This document shows, one piece after another, positions 22,075 to 30,347 of a stretch of 33,514 bases of DNA. Source of the DNA: CAYHWW01 sp964360145 (GTDB lineage: Bacteria > Bdellovibrionota > UBA1018 > CAYHWW01). The translations under genes and the position numbers were made by a program. Positions within the stretch are counted from its first letter, which is position 1. The number at the start of each line of letters is the position of its first letter. Below the pieces are notes generated by a model. The model was given only the letters and a program-made list of their open reading frames with translations. It searched no databases and had not been told where the DNA came from. The stretch is from NCBI GenBank assembly GCA_964360145.1, contig CAYHWW010000021.1, positions 1-33,514 of the forward strand, in the 5' to 3' direction.

Positions 22075-22142
22075 CCACCGCGGAAGTCCCCGGGCATCCA
22101 TACCCGTTCGGCCGCATCCTTGCTGCCGGGGCTTCCGTGGTG
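22075..22142. repeat. Large imperfect intergenic hairpin
   Basis: CCACCGCGGAAGTCCCCGG at the left end pairs imperfectly with CCGGGGCTTCCGTGGTG at the right end. The interior can form two smaller stems (CGGG / CCCG near 22091-22106, and CGGC / GCCG near 22110-22128), giving a branched cruciform-like shape. It is not related in sequence to the two elements at 19625 and 21131. There is no T-run, so it is not a standard terminator. It lies between two co-directional genes. Confidence 0.6.
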
Positions 22143-22211
22143 ACTGTTCACCTCACCCACCCTCTTCTAGAGCAAGGGCGATGCCAACTTAGAGCCCTTC
22201 AAATGCACGCA

Positions 22212-22240
22212 TTGACACTGCCGGTGCCAGAATGATTCCA
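22212..22240 (+). promoter_or_regulatory. Candidate promoter of the YyaL-like gene
   Basis: A perfect -35 TTGACA at 22212-22217 has only a poor -10 (ATTCCA at 22235, 17 bases on). The start codon at 22255 would then leave a very short leader, and no Shine-Dalgarno is seen before it. Confidence 0.3.
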
Positions 22241-22254
22241 TCGCCGGTACCCTT

Positions 22255-24246
22255 ATGACCAATCGACTCGCCGCGGAATCAAGCCCCTACCTCAAGCAAC
22301 ACGCTGAAAACCCAGTGGATTGGTTCCCCTGGGGTGAGGAAGCCCTTCAGCGCGCCAAGGCCGAAAATAAAATTATTTTATTGAGTGTGGGCTACTCCGC
22401 CTGTCACTGGTGCCACGTCATGGCCCACGAATGCTTTGAAAACCCCGCCATCGCGGACCTCATGAACCAGCACTTCGTGAACATCAAAGTGGACCGGGAA
22501 GAGCGCCCTGACTTGGACCAGATCTATCAAAACGTAGCCCAGCTCATCACTCACTCTGGGGGCTGGCCCCTCACTGTCTTTCTCACCCCCGAGCTGAAGC
22601 CGGTTTTTGGGGGCACCTACTTCCCCCCCACGGACCGCCAAGGGCGGGCGGGATTCCCCAGTATTTTGCAGGGCATCGCGCAGATGTATCGGGATAACCC
22701 CGATGGCCTCGCCGAAAACGTCCGCCGCCTCACCGATGCCATCACGCGACTGGAAACCCTGGGCGAGGCGAAAGGGCGCGCTCCAGACCAGGAGGCGTGC
22801 GAGGCGATCACAGCGAAACTCATGGACGCCATGGATTGGCGTGATGGTGGGCTGGGGCACGCGCCGAAGTTCCCCCACACCTCGGGGTTCGCTTACCTTT
22901 GGCGCGCGGGGCTGGCCTCACGTAACGAGCGCGCCCTTGAGGCCGTGACGCTCACCCTCACAAAAATGGCGAGCGGCGGCATCTACGATCAGTTGGGCGG
23001 TGGTTTCGCGCGCTATTCCACCGACGACCAGTGGCTCGTGCCCCACTTCGAGAAGATGCTCTACGACAATGCCGTGCTGTTGAAGCTTTATGCTGAAGTG
23101 CTCCTCGCCGCCCCCCTCACGCCCCAAGGCGCTCTTGAACCCTGGCGCCGGGATCTCTTTCTACAAACCATCAGGGATACCCTGGGCTGGCTCTTCCGCG
23201 AGATGCTCTCGCCGGAGGGGGGCTTCTACAGCGCCCTCGACGCGGATTCAGAAGGGGAAGAAGGCAAGTTCTATGTTTGGGATCGCGCTGAAGCGCGGAA
23301 GCTCCTCACTGGCGCGGAAGCCGACGCCCTCATCGCCGCCCTGGGCATCGAAGAACACGGTAATTTCGAACACTCGAGCCACTCGGTACTGCGACGGGTA
23401 AACCCCGAACTGCCGCTCTCCCAAGAAACCTTGAGCGCCATGGAAAAACTCCGCGCCGTGCGCGAGAAGCGCACACGCCCAGGCCTAGACGACAAAGTGC
23501 TCACGGGTTGGAATGCCCTCATGGTGTCAGGACTGGTTTGGGCAGCCCGGGCCCTGGAACACCACGGCATCGCCCTTGACATGGCCCTGGCCGAACAAGC
23601 ACGAAACCAAGCTCAGCGCACCTATGCCTTCTTGAAGACAGAACTGGGTCGGGACGACCACCGCCTCTGGGCCACATGGTCCGCCTCCGCCCAACCGAAA
23701 GCGCGCTTCAATGCCTATCTCGATGACTACGCCTTCCTCGCAGCAGCCGCCCTCGACCTCTCCCAGACCGATGATGCGCGTTCCTACGCCCACGTGATTT
23801 TGAAACACTTCAAGGATAGCCACGGCCCCTGCTTCTTTTTCACCAGTGATGACCATGAAAGCCTCATCCAGCGACCCAAGTCACTCTTCGACCAGGCCCT
23901 TCCCTCGGGCAACGCCGTGGCCCTTGAGGTGATGATGGCGTTGGCTGAGCTGTACCCCAAGGACACCGCCTTCCGCGACGAAGTGCAGCGATCGCTGCCC
24001 TCGCTGATGCCGCTGATCAGGGACAACCCGTACGGTCATGGTGAAGCGGCTTGCGCGGCGTTATTGAGCGCCTTGGGTGCCATCGCCTGGAGTCATGCTG
24101 CTCCGAAGAATATGCACCCGCATTTTTTCGTCAAGCGAGCAAGCGGCGGGGAGCCTGTGTATTGTCACCGCAGTGCATGCCACGCACTCCCGTCCGGTGA
24201 TGATGAGCTGGCAGCCGTGAGCGCGAAGCTAATACGCTGGCCCTAG
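22255..24246 (+). CDS. YyaL/SSP411-type protein: thioredoxin-fold plus alpha/alpha toroid
   Basis: The 663-residue protein belongs to the DUF255 family (bacterial YyaL, mammalian SPATA20). The N-terminal thioredoxin-like domain starts NRLAAESSPYLKQHAENPV and has the motif YSACHWCHVM with C50 and C53. The family signatures EERPDLDQIY and GGWPLTVFLTPE follow. From about residue 190 an alpha/alpha toroid like that of N-acylglucosamine epimerases follows (GGLGHAPKFPH, GGIYDQLGGGFARYS, WLVPHFEKMLYDNA, FYSALDADSEGEEGKFYVW). The protein is full length with no signal peptide. The biochemical role of the family is poorly defined. The beta-barrel gene starts 27 bases downstream, so co-transcription is possible. 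The start is fixed by the conserved N-terminus. Confidence 0.95.
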   Translation: MTNRLAAESSPYLKQHAENPVDWFPWGEEALQRAKAENKIILLSVGYSACHWCHVMAHECFENPAIADLMNQHFVNIKVDREERPDLDQIYQNVAQLITHSGGWPLTVFLTPELKPVFGGTYFPPTDRQGRAGFPSILQGIAQMYRDNPDGLAENVRRLTDAITRLETLGEAKGRAPDQEACEAITAKLMDAMDWRDGGLGHAPKFPHTSGFAYLWRAGLASRNERALEAVTLTLTKMASGGIYDQLGGGFARYSTDDQWLVPHFEKMLYDNAVLLKLYAEVLLAAPLTPQGALEPWRRDLFLQTIRDTLGWLFREMLSPEGGFYSALDADSEGEEGKFYVWDRAEARKLLTGAEADALIAALGIEEHGNFEHSSHSVLRRVNPELPLSQETLSAMEKLRAVREKRTRPGLDDKVLTGWNALMVSGLVWAARALEHHGIALDMALAEQARNQAQRTYAFLKTELGRDDHRLWATWSASAQPKARFNAYLDDYAFLAAAALDLSQTDDARSYAHVILKHFKDSHGPCFFFTSDDHESLIQRPKSLFDQALPSGNAVALEVMMALAELYPKDTAFRDEVQRSLPSLMPLIRDNPYGHGEAACAALLSALGAIAWSHAAPKNMHPHFFVKRASGGEPVYCHRSACHALPSGDDELAAVSAKLIRWP

Positions 24247-24273
24247 CCAAACACATCCGCTAAGACTTGCCCC

Positions 24274-24894
24274 ATGAAACTCACTCGCCTCTTCGTCACA
24301 GCGTCGCTTCTGTTCCCCGTGCTTGCTTTGGCAGAGCGCCCTCTTAAGAACGTGAGCATCACAACGCCAGAGTCCCACACCCAGCCCCTGGCCCCATCCA
24401 CTTTGCCTGCGGCGGAGCCAGCACCGACGCGCTGGAATCAAAGCAGCCACGGCTATGCCAATATCCACGAAGGACGTTGGCTCACCTCCGCCTACCTCCA
24501 TGTGGCACAAACCTGGGTCGCTAATCGTGATTATTTCCTACTGAGTGTCGGCACGTCACTTGAGCATTTTTTTGCTGACCGCTGGGCCCTCGGCGGCAGC
24601 TTCAGCATCAACCGCTACAGTGACCAGACTGATCTGTATTTGGGGCCTTCAACCACTTACTATTTTTATGTGGAAGACCGCGTGGGGGCCTACGTCGACA
24701 CCTCACTGACCTACGAGCTGCTGGATAAATACGAGGATGCCATCCGCTGGAAGGCTAGCCTGGGCATGCGCTACTTCATCACGCCGGCGGTTGCCATGGG
24801 CCCCGCCGTGTACTTCAACCATGATTTTGGGATCAAATACCGAGTGGACACAAACCAGTTCGGGCTTCTAGCTGTTTTTGCCCTGCACCTTTAA
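24274..24894 (+). CDS. Outer-membrane-type beta-barrel protein
   Basis: The product has 206 residues with a signal peptide (MKLTRLFVTASLLFPVLALA) and a proline-rich linker up to about residue 50. After that comes a series of alternating amphipathic strands (WLTSAYLHVAQTW, YFLLSVGTSLEHFF, WALGGSFSINRYS, TDLYLGPSTTYYFYV, VGAYVDTSLTYELL, RWKASLGMRYFI) ending in FGLLAVFALHL. This is the look of a small eight-strand outer-membrane barrel, though the terminal residue is Leu and not the usual Phe. The function is unknown, possibly structural or a small porin-like protein. It lies 27 bases after the YyaL-like gene and overlaps the convergent lgt gene by 27 bases at the 3' end. Confidence 0.75.
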   Translation: MKLTRLFVTASLLFPVLALAERPLKNVSITTPESHTQPLAPSTLPAAEPAPTRWNQSSHGYANIHEGRWLTSAYLHVAQTWVANRDYFLLSVGTSLEHFFADRWALGGSFSINRYSDQTDLYLGPSTTYYFYVEDRVGAYVDTSLTYELLDKYEDAIRWKASLGMRYFITPAVAMGPAVYFNHDFGIKYRVDTNQFGLLAVFALHL

Positions 24895-25659
24895 CGCCTT
24901 CAATGGCGTGGTACCCCGCCGTTTGAGGTGGACCCACATAGCGAGGGGTAGGAAGCCCAGGCTCAGAAACTGAGACGTGGAGACATAGGGTTCCCACACG
25001 AAGCCGCGGATCAAGTCGCCCCGCCAGTATTCCAGCACGAAACGCCCAATGGCATAGGCGCCGGTGTAGAACACCACAAGCTCGCCATCATAGGCTTTGC
25101 GGGTGCGGCGCCACCACATCCAGGCGAGGAATACCATGAGCATGGCGAACTCGTAGAGCTGCACGGGATGTACATGGCCGAGGTGCGCGTCGCCCACCAT
25201 GGTCACGCCCCAAGGATAGTCGCAGCCAGAACCAAAACAACAACCGCCGAGGAAGCAACCGATGCGACCGATGGCAAGCCCCACACAGATACCCATGGCC
25301 ATGGCATCCATGGTGGGCCAAAGGGGCAGTTCCTTGCGGTGCCGGTAGAGAAACCACGAAAGATAAAGCCAGGAACTGATGAGGCCGCCGTAGTAGACGA
25401 AGCCCGCCCGCACGTTGAGGATGAGCGCCACCACGTCAGTGGTGGGGTCGCTAATGCGGGTGAGCACGTAGGCAATGCGGGCGCCGAGGAGCCCAAAGAG
25501 GAACGTGACCACCACAAGGCGAGTCATGAGGTCGGTGTTCCAGCCGTAGCGCCGCGCCTCGGAATCGAGAACGCGCAACGCCACGAGTACACCGATGGCC
25601 ATCATGAGGCCATAACTGTAGAGGGAAAAATCACCGATGGTGAAAAGTATGGGATGCAT
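24868..25659 (-). CDS. lgt: Prolipoprotein diacylglyceryl transferase Lgt
   Basis: Lgt attaches diacylglycerol to the lipobox cysteine of prolipoproteins in the inner membrane. The 263-residue protein has about seven membrane segments and the family signature GRIGCFLGGCCFG at 131-143, followed by HPVQLYEF and the late arginine motif FVLEYWRGDLIRG. The signature has Cys residues where E. coli has GRIGNFINGELWG, and YYGG replaces the HGG around E. coli His103. Both are common in Lgt of other phyla. AAGGA, overlapping the stop of the upstream membrane protein gene, lies before the ATG at 25659, so the two genes are an operon. The giant lipoproteins encoded nearby are obvious substrates. Confidence 0.93.
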   Translation of the reverse strand: MHPILFTIGDFSLYSYGLMMAIGVLVALRVLDSEARRYGWNTDLMTRLVVVTFLFGLLGARIAYVLTRISDPTTDVVALILNVRAGFVYYGGLISSWLYLSWFLYRHRKELPLWPTMDAMAMGICVGLAIGRIGCFLGGCCFGSGCDYPWGVTMVGDAHLGHVHPVQLYEFAMLMVFLAWMWWRRTRKAYDGELVVFYTGAYAIGRFVLEYWRGDLIRGFVWEPYVSTSQFLSLGFLPLAMWVHLKRRGTTPLKALKVQGKNS

Positions 25660-25669
25660 GGACAGGTCC

Positions 25670-26899
25670 TTACCTCATCAAATTGCCCTCTTCGCCCACC
25701 ATGGCCTCGGAGAGGCTCAAGAGCAGGACGAAGGGGATGATAAACATCACGGTGGCATCCGTGCCCGCCCCCAACAGAAGAGGCTGCAGCGCGAAGAACC
25801 CCAGGATGAAAAACCATAGAACCCGAGAGCGGTCGAGGATGTCCATCAGGGCAAGTTGGGCGAGGAGGAAAGCGCCCAAAACATAGGGCACGAAGAGCAC
25901 GAGATTTTTGTATTCACCAGTGAACCAGAGCGCCCCCTGATCCACAAAGCCACGGGACACCTCGAGGCCGGAGCGGGCCCTTTCCCAGTAATCCATCTCA
26001 ATGGGCATGGCGAAAAAGAACGGTATGGCGAGCACAACAGCAACGGCACCGATGGCGAGGGCCCGCGTCCGAGCCTTGAAACCCCAGGACAAGGTATACC
26101 ATGTCGTATAGAGGGGCAGCACCGCCAGGGCATAGGTCAAACGCGGCAGCTGGAAGAAACCGCGCCCCTGATCCGTGTAACTCTGCAGCCAGGTACGGGC
26201 ATCACCTTGGGGTAAGAAGCCATCCCAGGCAAAGTACAGCAGCGCCGCCATGACGAGGGGTGCCAGCGAATAGGCGATGAGGAGCGGACGCACCACGCGG
26301 CCCCGTTCTTCCATGAGGCGCGCGAAAATCATGGCGGCGGCGAGAACGAGGGCCACCCAGTCCGTGAGGACCGCGATGGTGGTGAAGAGACAGGTGAGGC
26401 CGGGGCGATTGGTGTCGAAGGCCCAAAGGGCGCAGAGCAAGCACAGGAGTAAAAATCCGGGATAGCCCACGTGCACGGCGGCGCGCCACACGTAGGGGTT
26501 CACGGCGAACATGAGGAGCGCACCCGACACCCAGGCGGGGTTGAGGCGGTTGCGGTAGGTGTAGCGCAACCCGAGTTTTACGAAAGCAAGGAAGACCAAG
26601 CATATGACGAGCCAGTGGATGAACCGCAGCTTCGCGATGTCGCCCTTCACAGCATAGGCCACGTAGCCGGCTATGGCGTAATAGGCGGGGTGCCCGATGT
26701 CCTTCACTTCACGGACGGTGCCAATGCGGGGCGGGAACTCACCATCGGAAAACGGCGAAAGTGCCTCCAGAGCGCGGATCTCTTCAAGGCCCTCAGGGGG
26801 CTGAGGGAGAACGATGCTGAAGAGGGACACGCCATAGGCGGCGATAATGAGAAACCAAATGAAATGGGGCTTTTCCAGCAGGCGTTTAAGGGCTCTCAT
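25670..26899 (-). CDS. Polytopic membrane protein, GT-C glycosyltransferase-like
   Basis: The 409-residue protein has about ten to eleven membrane segments. The first periplasmic loop contains acidic residues and a conserved-looking stretch (PEGLEEIRALEALSPFSDGEF ends near residue 54, then REVKDIGHPAYYAIAGY), which is the layout of GT-C (Dol-P-Man or ArnT-like) enzymes using lipid-linked sugars. I cannot align it to a named family with confidence, and a non-catalytic membrane protein is possible. The stop is 10 bases before the lgt start, so it is co-transcribed with lgt, hinting at an envelope role. The start ATG at 26899 lacks a strong ribosome binding site. Confidence 0.7.
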   Translation of the reverse strand: MRALKRLLEKPHFIWFLIIAAYGVSLFSIVLPQPPEGLEEIRALEALSPFSDGEFPPRIGTVREVKDIGHPAYYAIAGYVAYAVKGDIAKLRFIHWLVICLVFLAFVKLGLRYTYRNRLNPAWVSGALLMFAVNPYVWRAAVHVGYPGFLLLCLLCALWAFDTNRPGLTCLFTTIAVLTDWVALVLAAAMIFARLMEERGRVVRPLLIAYSLAPLVMAALLYFAWDGFLPQGDARTWLQSYTDQGRGFFQLPRLTYALAVLPLYTTWYTLSWGFKARTRALAIGAVAVVLAIPFFFAMPIEMDYWERARSGLEVSRGFVDQGALWFTGEYKNLVLFVPYVLGAFLLAQLALMDILDRSRVLWFFILGFFALQPLLLGAGTDATVMFIIPFVLLLSLSEAMVGEEGNLMR

Positions 26900-27076
26900 G
26901 AGCTAACAGAGTGGCGGAACTTCAAGGGTTTAGCAACGAAAGAGGAAGTTTGTGCCGCCAGGCATCATTGGACCGCGTAGGTTGGAACACATGGCGCCGA
27001 AAAGTCTGATGCCATGGAAGGGCCTGAAACGCTGACGAGCTCAGCACACCGTAGAACCATTGTGGGGCGCCGCGCC

Positions 27077-27152
27077 GAATGTCGCTTGAAGCGACATTCA
27101 GGGGCTATGCCCCCCCCACCCCGGGGCCTGAATGTCGCTTCAAGCGACATTC
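27077..27152. repeat. Perfect 26-bp inverted repeat made of nested palindromes
   Basis: The arms at 27077-27102 and 27127-27152 are exact reverse complements around a 24-base C-rich/G-rich loop. Each arm also contains its own near-perfect palindrome (GAATGTCGCTT, one base, AAGCGACATTC). It lies just before the ATG at 27161 of the first giant lipoprotein gene and could form a cruciform or a very stable mRNA hairpin. Confidence 0.93.
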
Positions 27153-27160
27153 GCAGGGGG

Positions 27161-30100
27161 ATGGGCGCGACGCTGGCGCTGCTTGCGGCGCTGTCCTTGA
27201 GCGGGTGTTTGAGCAACAGCGGCCCCGGTGCACCCACGGCCAGCACCTCGCGTTCCACCGCCGCGGTGCCCGGCGGCTTGAGTGGCGGCGTGCTGCCCAG
27301 CGGCTCCGCCGTGTTCGCCATCACGCTGGTGAATGCCGCACCTTCGGTGAGTGCTAGCAGCAGCTCCACTTTGGATTTGATCGGCCAGGCTGGCGAAATC
27401 GGCCAGTTCTGCACCACGGCGGCGGACTGCCAGTGCCGACTGCGCTGGACCGACCCCGTCACCGGCGGCGCCCAGAGCAATGAAGTGGTCGTGGACTACG
27501 TGGAGTCGGACCTCGCCCGATGCAGTTATGCGCTGGTGCCCACCAACGTGGCGAACTTCTCGGTGAGCTTGCTCGTCATCGACGGCGGGCTCTCCTCCAA
27601 CGAACTCACCCTCAACTACCCCACCGCGGCATCCACCAGCGACCCCACGGTGGCGGACAACTATGCCAAGGTCGTGCGCTACCAGTGCAAAGACGTGCCC
27701 TCCGCGGGGGCCTGCGGCCAAACGAGCTTCGGCGGAGGCACCGGCTGGTACGACGGACTGCAAGACCCTCAATGTTGGTTATTGAGTATCAGTTATAATT
27801 TATACTCGACGAACCTGGGCGCGGACTACGGTGGCACCGCCGCGGGGTTCGAGTGCCCCAGCACCATTACTGACGAAGCCATGGTGAAGTATGTGCCAGA
27901 GCGGTATTGGCCGGATTTCAGCAACGCGGGGATCTCAGCCACGGCGGCGGGCGGCATGGGCCCCTTCAAAATGGACCCCCTCTGCGGAACGCAGACCGCG
28001 GGGCAGAACTGCTGCTACGGAGTCCCAGGGGATGCCTGGTCCACCGCCTTCGATGGGCGGAACACTGACGGCAACTGCGGCTCCTACAATACCACGAGCA
28101 GCGAGTACAATTCCCGCAGCGCCGTCTTCGGCATGAGCGGGGACTCAGGCGTTGCGGGCACCGCGGTGGATGGCACCGATGCTGACGAGCCCTACGACAT
28201 GGCGCTGTATTCCGTGAAACCACTGACGGGCCATGACAACGTGATTTATCCTGCGAACCTCGACCAAGGCACGAAAACCACCATCGGCGTGCGCAACGGA
28301 TCGAGTTGCCTCACGGGCTCTGACTCCACGGTGTGTACTTGCGTCACGGGCAACGAGGCCAGCTGTCGGAAGTTCCGCGCCAATCGCCATGACTACTACT
28401 TGGCGAATTTCTACGACAACACCTTCAAATACCCCTTCTGCGCGCCCCACACCGTGGGTGGCGCCAGCGGACAGTCCAGCATCGGCAAAAACTTGAACTG
28501 CAGCGTGGACATCACTCAATCGCCTCCGGTCAAAGGCGCGGACGTCCTGGGCTTCGCCTCACTGCCCAACTCCGCCGGCCAATGCCCCAGCGCCACGCTA
28601 CCCACGGGCAAGAAGTGGGGCTTGCTCTGGCACTTCCGCTATAACTTCGATGCGCGCAAAACCATCAACATCACGAATTTCGGGGATGTGGGGAATTTGT
28701 TTTGCACCTATCGGGACAAAGAATGCACGGGCACAACCGCACTGACAGGAGCCACGGCAAGCTGCAACCAACTCGACGGTGATTGTGCCGGTGGTACCGT
28801 GGCGAATACATTGACCGGTCCCCAATACTGCACCAACAGCATCATGAATGCATCGAGTAGCGGGACCTGGTTCATGGGCGTCGTCCAACAACCAAGCCAA
28901 ACGGATGGTTACCGCTTCGGAAACTGTCTCGAACTCGGTGTGCCCGCGGCGGATGGTGAGCCCGGGTGGTGCAGCAAAGTGGATGGCTCAGCGCCTTATT
29001 TCCTCGGAGGCAGCCCCGCGGGTAACAGCCTGTTCTCTTCCTCACTGAGCTTCTACTCTGATGGTACCGCTGGCGGTAGAGACACTGACCCCACCGGCAG
29101 CACGGATGGTGGTTGTTTTGATCCCATGCAACTGTACTTCCAGAATTCTTCCTGGACTTATAACGACGGTCTTCTTGCATTTATTACAGGTCTTTTTAAT
29201 ACGCTGACCCTAACCACTGTCGGCCAATCTCGCTGTAACGGACGCATAGAAACAAGTGCTGTCGCGCCAAATGGCTTCGATAATGCCTATGAGCTTAGTG
29301 CCGACTGGCAAGGCTGGCCCTTCATCGCGGGTAACTACTCCGACAACCCCTCGGGACGCAGCGAGGAACTCCGGGGCGTAGGCTATGGCGGTAACTGGTG
29401 CAACCCAACGCTGCCCGGCAGTCGGTGGAGCGAAAGCGTCGATGCGTCAGCATTTCTGCTTACCAACACCATTCAGCATGCAGATGCAGATGGTATAATG
29501 GACACCCTTCGTAAGCCTGGCTGGAACGATGGTCTTGACGTCTGGCTCGTGGGTAGCGGCAGCAAGAAGGCCTGCATCGAAGCAGACATATCGGCTACGA
29601 CTTCTAGTACATCCCAAGTAACAGGGTTCCTCTATAACCCGTACGCACGCATTACGGGCAATACAACCACAACTACAGTGCTCTCTACCGCCAACGAGAT
29701 GAACCCTTTCAATGTCAGCGACAACATGGATCGCTGGCTCCAACTCAATGGCACCGCTCGAGCACAAGGGTATGCGGGCCTGGTCTCCAACTTCCCCAAA
29801 ACGATTAAAAACTGGTTCGACTTCCTGGGCATCGGCTGCAGCGGCAAGTGCGACAACTCCAGCAGCGCCAATATCACCCCCCCGTACAGCGACTGGATCC
29901 CGGGGCGCAGCTATCAAGCCGGACTTGGTGACACAAGCCATCGCCCGGTGCCCAGCAATGCCTTCCGCTCCGGCGCCCACTCTTCAACAGACTCCTGGGG
30001 CGGCTATGGCATCTTCCAATTCAACCCCACCGCCATCGAGAGCAATGGCACCGTGGATCACATCTTCGTGGTAACCCCCACGGGCATCACCCTGTCCCAG

Positions 30101-30265
30101 ATGCTGGGCGATGAATCCCTGCGGCAACAGTACACTCCGGTGCGTTACCTCCGGGGCACGAAGCTTGAATATACGCTCACAACAGATTCACTTGATACCG
30201 ACGACCCCTCCGCCCGCCTGCCTAATTTCCCCATGTGCGTGCTGCAGGACGATGGCACGCAATGA
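27161..30265 (+). CDS. Giant surface lipoprotein 1
   Basis: The frame gives 1034 residues from the ATG at 27161. A lipoprotein signal is present (LALLAALSLSGC with the lipobox cysteine), so the mature protein should be anchored in a membrane after Lgt processing. The rest is Gly/Ser/Thr/Asn-rich with many cysteines, no membrane segments and no catalytic motif I recognise. An N-terminal QCRLRWTDPVTGG and a later VLGFASLPNSAGQCPS resemble segments of the downstream lipoprotein, so the two are distant paralogues. The start is uncertain: AGGGGG abuts the ATG, the signal lacks basic residues unless translation begins upstream (27107 or 27014), and the upstream options run through the inverted repeat. 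The function is unknown, with a surface or adhesion role only a guess. Confidence 0.8.
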   Translation: MGATLALLAALSLSGCLSNSGPGAPTASTSRSTAAVPGGLSGGVLPSGSAVFAITLVNAAPSVSASSSSTLDLIGQAGEIGQFCTTAADCQCRLRWTDPVTGGAQSNEVVVDYVESDLARCSYALVPTNVANFSVSLLVIDGGLSSNELTLNYPTAASTSDPTVADNYAKVVRYQCKDVPSAGACGQTSFGGGTGWYDGLQDPQCWLLSISYNLYSTNLGADYGGTAAGFECPSTITDEAMVKYVPERYWPDFSNAGISATAAGGMGPFKMDPLCGTQTAGQNCCYGVPGDAWSTAFDGRNTDGNCGSYNTTSSEYNSRSAVFGMSGDSGVAGTAVDGTDADEPYDMALYSVKPLTGHDNVIYPANLDQGTKTTIGVRNGSSCLTGSDSTVCTCVTGNEASCRKFRANRHDYYLANFYDNTFKYPFCAPHTVGGASGQSSIGKNLNCSVDITQSPPVKGADVLGFASLPNSAGQCPSATLPTGKKWGLLWHFRYNFDARKTINITNFGDVGNLFCTYRDKECTGTTALTGATASCNQLDGDCAGGTVANTLTGPQYCTNSIMNASSSGTWFMGVVQQPSQTDGYRFGNCLELGVPAADGEPGWCSKVDGSAPYFLGGSPAGNSLFSSSLSFYSDGTAGGRDTDPTGSTDGGCFDPMQLYFQNSSWTYNDGLLAFITGLFNTLTLTTVGQSRCNGRIETSAVAPNGFDNAYELSADWQGWPFIAGNYSDNPSGRSEELRGVGYGGNWCNPTLPGSRWSESVDASAFLLTNTIQHADADGIMDTLRKPGWNDGLDVWLVGSGSKKACIEADISATTSSTSQVTGFLYNPYARITGNTTTTTVLSTANEMNPFNVSDNMDRWLQLNGTARAQGYAGLVSNFPKTIKNWFDFLGIGCSGKCDNSSSANITPPYSDWIPGRSYQAGLGDTSHRPVPSNAFRSGAHSSTDSWGGYGIFQFNPTAIESNGTVDHIFVVTPTGITLSQMLGDESLRQQYTPVRYLRGTKLEYTLTTDSLDTDDPSARLPNFPMCVLQDDGTQ

Positions 30266-30312
30266 TGCGCACCGTACTGCCCGGCAAACCCTGCCCACTG
30301 CGGTTCATAAAC

Positions 30313-30324
30313 TGTACTAGTACA
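30313..30324. promoter_or_regulatory. 12-bp perfect palindrome before the second giant lipoprotein
   Basis: TGTACTAGTACA lies in the 82-base spacer between the lipoprotein genes, 23 bases before the TTG start. Its position suggests an operator or a small mRNA stem. The stem alone is weak evidence. Confidence 0.3.
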
Positions 30325-30347
30325 CTGATATTGAAGGGGATTCAGCT

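Noticed and set aside
22075..22142. Signal recognition particle RNA or 6S RNA in the hairpin element
   Set aside because: The conserved apical loop sequence of 4.5S RNA and the 6S secondary structure are not present.
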